In this document: positions 59,380 through 64,000 of the stretch, piece by piece
How the letters are laid out: every line of letters starts with the position of its first letter
How positions within the stretch are numbered: the first letter of the stretch is position 1
DNA from: Sporosarcina sp. ACRSM
GTDB taxonomy: Bacteria; Bacillota; Bacilli; Bacillales_A; Planococcaceae
Assembly: GCF_022346545.1 (NCBI RefSeq)
Contig: NZ_JAKRNU010000010.1
Location: 62,001-126,000 of the forward strand
DNA length: 64,000 nt
Direction of reading: 5' to 3'
Notes under the pieces: generated by a model
Seen by the model: the letters and a program-made list of their open reading frames with translations, nothing else
Told to the model about the DNA's origin: nothing
Databases searched by the model: none
Program-made: the position numbers and the translations under genes

Positions 59380-60054
59380 TTATTGAGCCGTTTTGCAGTG
59401 GAATATGGAAGGATCGGTTACTAAATCGTCCGTAATATGCACTTGGCACATTTTATTATTACTCATAAACTTGAAAATCCCATTATTGAAATCGGTGCCG
59501 ATTTCTTTGAAGAAAATCCCTTCATAACGCGCTTCTTTGGAAAGTGTGAAGTTGATGCGGAAACCGTCGCCATCTTCCACTAAATAAGCACGGACACCTT
59601 TTTCAAACATCCCATCGATCTCGTCTTTGATCGAGCGATCGACCGAAACGACATGAAAGTCGACGAATGGGATTTCGCGTAACAGGACATTCATAAACGA
59701 ACCTTTCGTAATTTCTTCCCATCTGCTTTGAGCAGTTTGTCCGATGATAATTTGGGTGATGTTAAAATTATGTGCCACTTCCTTGATCACTTTCGCGGAA
59801 GGTCGCTTTTCATTATCGCGGATAATGAATGTTTCTACATCCAGTTCCTCAGCAAGCTCTTTCCATCGCTCGACATATTCTGATTTTTCCGCGTCAAATT
59901 CATCGTACGGAAGCGGATCCACCGTTAAAATATATAGTGGACAATCCATGATTGAAGCCATTTTATGTCCGCGTCGAATGAGACGTTCACCATTTGGACC
60001 GTAGTAGACACAAACGAGAATGCTCTCGTCCATACGACCTTTTACTTTGCCCAT
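59380..60054 (-). CDS. Universal-stress-protein domain protein (KdpD-like USP)
   Basis: A 224-aa cytosolic protein. Residues about 10-130 form a USP domain resembling the one inside KdpD: ILVCVYYGPNGERLIRRGHKMAS, LYILTVDPLPYDEF, VAHNFNITQIIIGQTAQSRWEE. The C-terminal 90 residues are not recognised. AGAGGTGA precedes ATG 60054. Divergent from the Mrp operon; USP domains of this type can bind nucleotides such as c-di-AMP, which would fit ion homeostasis, but that is inference. Confidence 0.75.
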   Translation of the reverse strand: MGKVKGRMDESILVCVYYGPNGERLIRRGHKMASIMDCPLYILTVDPLPYDEFDAEKSEYVERWKELAEELDVETFIIRDNEKRPSAKVIKEVAHNFNITQIIIGQTAQSRWEEITKGSFMNVLLREIPFVDFHVVSVDRSIKDEIDGMFEKGVRAYLVEDGDGFRINFTLSKEARYEGIFFKEIGTDFNNGIFKFMSNNKMCQVHITDDLVTDPSIFHCKTAQ

Positions 60055-60066
60055 GCCGGTTGTCAC

Positions 60067-60409
60067 CTCTTACATTATTTTTGTGAAGATATATATCCCT
60101 CTGAAGTCGAGTCTCGATTGAAAACCAAGTTATTATATATGAAAATGTATCGCTTGGCAAGATAATAAGATACGAAAGTTGAAAAAGTGCGTCACACGTT
60201 ATTTTAGTGTATAATTTTTTGGTGTATACATGTAACTTGTTCCATTCTAAAAGCCACAAGCGTAAATCGAAACCTGGATATCAGTACACCATGGCATAAT
60301 GGATTTTTTCCTCGTATTTGGTACTTGTAGCTACCTATTATCCTTCCAGTTATGCTCCGCGTCAAGTAGGTCATCGTATAAATGAAGAAAATGTGGTTTT
60401 CTACTTCTT
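60067..60409. other. Intergenic region, 5' part before the Mrp leader
   Basis: No gene seen. TATAAT at 60210 lacks a spaced -35. A hairpin AGAAAA/TTTTCT lies near 60387-60403, inside GTCAAGTAG ... CTACTTC-TTTGAC arms (60361-60414). Confidence 0.3.
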
Positions 60410-60437
60410 TTGACCGTATTTAGCATGGCCCTATTTA
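60410..60437 (+). promoter_or_regulatory. Candidate promoter of the mrp operon
   Basis: TTGACC, 16-base spacer, TATTTA. Transcription would start near 60444, giving an untranslated leader of about 245 bases. Confidence 0.4.
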
Positions 60438-60478
60438 GTTCGAATCATGATATTTCAGGTATATTTCGTTCCTTCTAT

Positions 60479-60588
60479 ACCGGTGACTAGACCTCGGGTG
60501 AACTTCACCTTGACACCGGTCGGTTTATGCGTGAGGTTCGCCCAATGTAAGTCAAGCAGTGGGTAGTTGCTTCGTAACTCCCTTTTTA
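60479..60588 (+). promoter_or_regulatory. Structured leader RNA with pseudoknot and terminator (riboswitch-like)
   Basis: Stem A: ACCGGTG (60479-60485) with CACCGGT (60514-60520). Stem B: GGGTGAACTTCAC (60496-60508) with GTGAGGTTCGCCC (60531-60543), 13 pairs including two G-U. The stems interleave, so they make a pseudoknot. An intrinsic terminator follows at 60561-60588 (GGG-AGTT/AACT-CCC, one bulge, TTTTT), enclosed by GCAGTG/CACTGC (60556-60561 with 60600-60605). CTTGAC (60509-60514) can also pair with GTCAAG (60551-60556). Alternative pairings plus terminator are the layout of a transcriptional riboswitch. Confidence 0.5.
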
Positions 60589-60688
60589 TGAGAAACTTTC
60601 ACTGCGTACCTTCCTGGTTAGGTAGCCTGTGCTATCCTTTTCAGCCCCATTCCATATGGTGTATTCCTTTAGTATCGGAGGTTTCCAA

Positions 60689-63100
60689 TTGTTTATTACA
60701 ATCGCCATTTTCATCCCGTTTTTAGCCGCCATTTTAGTGCCATTCATTTATAAGTGGATGCCGAGCCGGAAAATCGGGTGGTTTGTCTTATTTGTTCCTT
60801 TGACATTATTCATCATTCTTGCGAGTTTTATCCCTTCCGTGGCAAAGGGTGGAACGTATATCCACACGATGAGGTGGATCGATTCGGCAGGGATCAATTT
60901 CACGACATACTTGGACGGTCTAAGTATGATTTTTGGACTTTTAATTACAGGGGTGGGGACCCTCGTTATCCTCTATTCCATATACTATTTATCTGAACGG
61001 GAAGCGTTAGGGCGTTTTTACGTTTATTTACTCATGTTCATGGGTGCGATGCTAGGTGTCGTCTTTTCAGATAATATGATGGTACTATACGTGTTTTGGG
61101 AATTGACGAGTATTTCTTCTTTCTTGCTCATCGCTTTTTGGTACCATCGTAAACAGTCCAGATATGGGGCACAAAAGTCGATGCTCATCACGGTGTCCGG
61201 CGGGGTTGCCATGCTCGCGGGCTTTATCATGCTGCAAACGTTGACGGGTTCGTTCAGTGTGCGCGAAGTGATCGCAACCATCGGCCAGTATACGGATGAC
61301 ACACTGTTTTTGCTGGCGATGCTGCTCGTTCTTCTCGGGGCATTTACGAAGTCTGCGCAGTTCCCGTTTCATATTTGGCTTCCGGATGCAATGGAGGCCC
61401 CTACACCGGTCAGTGCGTATTTACACTCTGCGACAATGGTCAAGGCAGGGATCTACCTTGTTGCACGTTTCACGCCTGTATTCGGTGGGGAGGCTGTCTG
61501 GTTTTACGCCGTTAGTTGTGTAGGGCTCTTCACATTGTTCTGGGGTTCGTTCAATGCAGTGAAACAGACGGATCTGAAAGCGTTGCTCGCCTATTCTACC
61601 GTTAGTCAGCTTGGGCTGATTATGAGCCTTTTCGGTTTGGGGTCTGCGGCACTAAATGGTGGATACAGTGCAGATTCAGTCATTTATACACAGGCGACTT
61701 TTGCCGCACTTTTCCACCTCGTTAATCATTCAACGTTTAAAGGTGCTCTTTTCATGGTGGTCGGAATTGTTGACCACGAGGCCGGAACACGGGATATCCG
61801 GCGCCTTGGAGGGTTAATGTCACTGATGCCTGTAACGTTTACAATCGCTTTGATCGGAAGTTTTTCAATGGCGGGTTTGCCGCCGTTCAACGGTTTTTTG
61901 AGTAAGGAAATGTTTTTCGAGTCAATGTTGATCATCCGTGAGCTGGACCTGTTTTCGATGGGATCTTGGGGTGCTCTGTTCCCAGTCATCGCTTGGATCG
62001 CAAGTGTGTTCACGTTTGTTTACAGCATGATTATCGTCTTCAAAACGTTTCTGGGAGAACACCAACCTGATCGGCTTGATCGACCAGTGCATGAAGCTCC
62101 GATAGGAATGCTCATCGCACCGTCAATTCTTGGATTGCTAGTTGTCGGTATTTTCTTTTTTCCGAACATGGTTGGCCATTATGTATTGCAGCCTGCGATG
62201 GCGGCTGTCTATCCGCCGTTTGCTGGAGCGGAAGGAATGGTTCCGCATATCTCCGCATGGCATGGCTTTAATTATGCACCTTTGCAATTGACTCTTGGGG
62301 TGATCGTCGTCGGAGTACTATTGTACCTGTCCCTACGGTATTGGCGTGGTGTTTATACGATTGCGCCGATGCGCTGGAGTCTGGACGGGCTATATAATGG
62401 TTTATTGCTCCAGACGGAACGGTTTACGACGGTGCTGACGCGTTTTTATATGACGGGTCATCTGCGCGATTATCTCGTTTATATTTTTACTTTTTTCATC
62501 TTAGTTGTCGGGGGGGGACTTGTATTAACCGGTTCTTTTGCATTCGACTTTTCGAATGATGCGCCGATTACAATCAATGAATATGTCCTCGTATTCGTCA
62601 TGATCGGGGCAGGTATTTCCATCTTATTTGTGAAGTCCCGCATGACAGCGATCATTTTAAATAGCGTACTCGGGTATGCGGTTGCTCTATTCTTTATTGT
62701 CTTCCGTGCTCCTGATTTAGCGCTGACCCAAATTATTGTGGAAACTGTCACAACGGCGCTATTTTTGCTCTGTTTCTATTTCTTGCCGGATTGGAAAAGG
62801 GAAATTGCTTCAAGGTCAACGAAAATTATCAATGCTGTGATCGCCATTGCGGTCGGTGCAATTGTTACGATTCTTGCTTTGACGGTACAGGGGAACAAAC
62901 TGTTTGAATCGATTTCGGTGTATTTTGAAGACTCCTATGCACTTGCAGGGGGTAAAAATATAGTTAATACGATATTGGGTGATTTCAGGGCGTTCGATAC
63001 GATGCTTGAAGTGGTTGTACTTTTCATCGCAGGGCTTGGTGTATTCACGCTCATTAAATTGAAGGCAAGAAAGGGGGGACAAGACGTTGAAGATCAATGA
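60689..63100 (+). CDS. mrpA: Na+/H+ antiporter Mrp subunit A
   Basis: Large core subunit of the seven-gene Mrp antiporter, related to NuoL of complex I; expels Na+ in exchange for H+. 803 aa, about 20 helices. Conserved core: WELTSISSFLLIAFWYHRKQSRYGAQKS, LLGAFTKSAQFPFHIWLPDAMEAPTPVSAYLHSATMVKAGIYL, LKALLAYSTVSQLG, HSTFKGALFMVVGIVDHEAGTRD. The C-terminus (about 600-803) is the MrpB-like/DUF4040 part. Frame open from GTG 60629, but TTG 60689 has GGAGGT at 60677-60682 and gives the usual N-terminus. Confidence 0.95.
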   Translation: MFITIAIFIPFLAAILVPFIYKWMPSRKIGWFVLFVPLTLFIILASFIPSVAKGGTYIHTMRWIDSAGINFTTYLDGLSMIFGLLITGVGTLVILYSIYYLSEREALGRFYVYLLMFMGAMLGVVFSDNMMVLYVFWELTSISSFLLIAFWYHRKQSRYGAQKSMLITVSGGVAMLAGFIMLQTLTGSFSVREVIATIGQYTDDTLFLLAMLLVLLGAFTKSAQFPFHIWLPDAMEAPTPVSAYLHSATMVKAGIYLVARFTPVFGGEAVWFYAVSCVGLFTLFWGSFNAVKQTDLKALLAYSTVSQLGLIMSLFGLGSAALNGGYSADSVIYTQATFAALFHLVNHSTFKGALFMVVGIVDHEAGTRDIRRLGGLMSLMPVTFTIALIGSFSMAGLPPFNGFLSKEMFFESMLIIRELDLFSMGSWGALFPVIAWIASVFTFVYSMIIVFKTFLGEHQPDRLDRPVHEAPIGMLIAPSILGLLVVGIFFFPNMVGHYVLQPAMAAVYPPFAGAEGMVPHISAWHGFNYAPLQLTLGVIVVGVLLYLSLRYWRGVYTIAPMRWSLDGLYNGLLLQTERFTTVLTRFYMTGHLRDYLVYIFTFFILVVGGGLVLTGSFAFDFSNDAPITINEYVLVFVMIGAGISILFVKSRMTAIILNSVLGYAVALFFIVFRAPDLALTQIIVETVTTALFLLCFYFLPDWKREIASRSTKIINAVIAIAVGAIVTILALTVQGNKLFESISVYFEDSYALAGGKNIVNTILGDFRAFDTMLEVVVLFIAGLGVFTLIKLKARKGGQDVEDQ

Positions 63101-63509
63101 TGTCATTTTACGAACTGTGACCAAGATTGTCGTGTTCATTATTTTGACGTTCGGGGTGGAGCTATTTCTAGCGGGACATCATAATCCTGGTGGAGGGTTC
63201 ATTGGCGGGCTTGTCCTTTCCTCCGCTTTTGTTTTACTGTATTTGGTCCATGATATCGAAACGGTTCAAAAAGGGATTCCATGGGATTATAAAAAAATTG
63301 CAGCACTTGGCGTCTTTCTTGCGGTAGGGACAGGTGTCGGGTCAGTATTGTTTGGCGCAGAATTTTTGACGCAGACGGCCAGCCACTTCGATTTGCCTGT
63401 ATTCGGAAGTACCGAATTGTCGACCATCCTTCTTTTTGAAGCAGGGGTAGCACTTACCGTGGTGGGGGTAGTTGTAACGATTATTTTAAGTATTAGTGAG
63501 GATGTGTAG
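63087..63509 (+). CDS. mrpB: Na+/H+ antiporter Mrp subunit B
   Basis: A 140-aa four-helix subunit: MKINDVILRTVTKIVVFIILTFGVELFLAGHHNPGGGFIGGL has the family signature HNPGGGFIGGL. TTG 63087 lies behind GGGGGG and overlaps the mrpA stop by 14 bases, so the genes are coupled. Confidence 0.95.
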   Translation: MKINDVILRTVTKIVVFIILTFGVELFLAGHHNPGGGFIGGLVLSSAFVLLYLVHDIETVQKGIPWDYKKIAALGVFLAVGTGVGSVLFGAEFLTQTASHFDLPVFGSTELSTILLFEAGVALTVVGVVVTIILSISEDV

Positions 63510-63512
63510 CGG

Positions 63513-63851
63513 ATGGAAACGTTAATAACGATACTCGTCGGGGTGCTTGTGACCGTTGCCGTCTATTTGCTGCTGTCCCGTAATCTGATCCGGGTCATTT
63601 TGGGAACTGCTATATTGTCCCATGCCGTGCATTTGTTATTGATGACAATGGGTGGGTTGAAAAAAGGCAGTGTGCCGTTACTGGGGGAGAATGCGGAAAG
63701 TTATACGGATGCTTTACCGCAAGCCCTGATTTTGACGGCAATTGTCATCAGTTTTGCTGTTACCGCCTTTTTGCTTGTTCTTGCCTATCGGACTTTTAAG
63801 GAGACCGGGTCGGACGATCTCGATGCATTGAGAGGGGTCAAAGATGAATAA
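63513..63851 (+). CDS. mrpC: Na+/H+ antiporter Mrp subunit C
   Basis: A 112-aa three-helix subunit homologous to NuoK. ILGTAILSHAVHLLLMTMGG and DALPQALILTAIVISFAVTAFLL are the NuoK-like blocks. Overlaps mrpD by 8 bases. Confidence 0.95.
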   Translation: METLITILVGVLVTVAVYLLLSRNLIRVILGTAILSHAVHLLLMTMGGLKKGSVPLLGENAESYTDALPQALILTAIVISFAVTAFLLVLAYRTFKETGSDDLDALRGVKDE

Positions 63852-64000
63852 TTTACTAGTGATGCCAATGGTCATCCCGTTGTTGACGGGGGTTTTCCTT
63901 GTTTTCTTGCGGCCTTATGTAAGAATTCAACGTATTGTGAGCCTTCTATCCGTATTGGGTACGTTAGGGGTAGCCGTTTACATATTGAATCGTATCCAAA
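63844..64000 (+). CDS. mrpD: Na+/H+ antiporter Mrp subunit D, 5' part
   Basis: ATG 63844 opens a frame running off the window end (52 codons seen): MNNLLVMPMVIPLLTGVFLV, then LRPYVRIQRIVSLLSVLGTLG. This is the N-terminus of the NuoN/NuoM-like antiporter subunit and fits the order mrpA-B-C-D. The rest of the gene, and presumably mrpEFG, lies outside. Confidence 0.9.
   Translation, partial: MNNLLVMPMVIPLLTGVFLVFLRPYVRIQRIVSLLSVLGTLGVAVYILNRIQ

Noticed and set aside
60210-60688. ydaO/kdp-type c-di-AMP riboswitch upstream of mrp
   Set aside because: Looked for its conserved blocks because of the ion-transport context and a USP gene nearby; none was found in the leader.

Overview
The window reads as chromosome of a low-to-moderate GC Gram-positive bacterium of the Bacillales, most likely Planococcaceae (Sporosarcina-like). 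This rests on Bacillus-type gene sets (ectABC, yuaF-floT, ykaA-pit, sigV-rsiV, yclNOPQ, hmp/nsrR, ppaC, hflX, mrp), strong GGAGG ribosome sites, frequent TTG/GTG starts and T-tailed hairpin terminators. The genus is inference. No rRNA, tRNA or CRISPR was seen.

Layout. 0.3-2.7 kb: ectoine operon ectABC. 2.7-9.4 kb: structured repeat, CAP-domain protein, RlmA-type rRNA methyltransferase, pentapeptide-repeat protein, two unlisted small membrane proteins, and two tandem paralogous lipoproteins. 9.4-14 kb: cold-shock protein, phosphate transporter with its accessory protein, NfeD/flotillin pair. 14.0-14.4 kb: 41-bp-period tandem repeat. 14.5-20 kb: MacB/FtsX-type ABC exporter, Bcr/CflA efflux protein, fumarase, PCYCGC lipoprotein. 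20.0-21.6 kb: an intact IS1182-type element inserted into the terminator hairpin of the preceding gene. 21.6-32 kb: SigV/RsiV, Dph6-like ATPase, methyltransferase, nitroreductase, Na+/proline symporter, glyoxalase-like protein, HflX, ABC exporter. 32-38 kb: DUF6612-type lipoprotein, Fur-controlled petrobactin-type uptake operon, ZIP transporter. 38.3-39.6 kb: NiaP-type transporter behind a NiaR-like operator.

39.6-46.5 kb is the most interesting stretch: a complete ComQXPA quorum-sensing locus. It holds the ComQ prenyl transferase, a 53-aa ComX pheromone precursor with one tryptophan next to the C-terminus, the ComP sensor kinase and the ComA regulator. A composite operator made of ComA half-sites occurs three times: before an unknown helical protein, before comQ itself, and before an unknown Cys-rich protein. 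This suggests a self-inducing local regulon. A strong terminator hairpin lies between comX and comP.

46.5-60 kb: LLM flavin oxidoreductase, YkvR-like protein, a new 52-aa gene, DNA repair glycosylases (one a cysteine-free UDG relative), DJ-1/PfpI protein, YkvI membrane protein, NO-response pair hmp/nsrR with a palindromic operator, PpaC, Rieske oxidoreductase, DsbA-family protein, YceI and MurB. Several copies of a mosaic palindromic repeat occur here. 60.4-64 kb: the Mrp Na+/H+ antiporter operon (mrpA, B, C and the start of D). It is preceded by a leader that can fold into a pseudoknot followed by an intrinsic terminator, a riboswitch-like arrangement.
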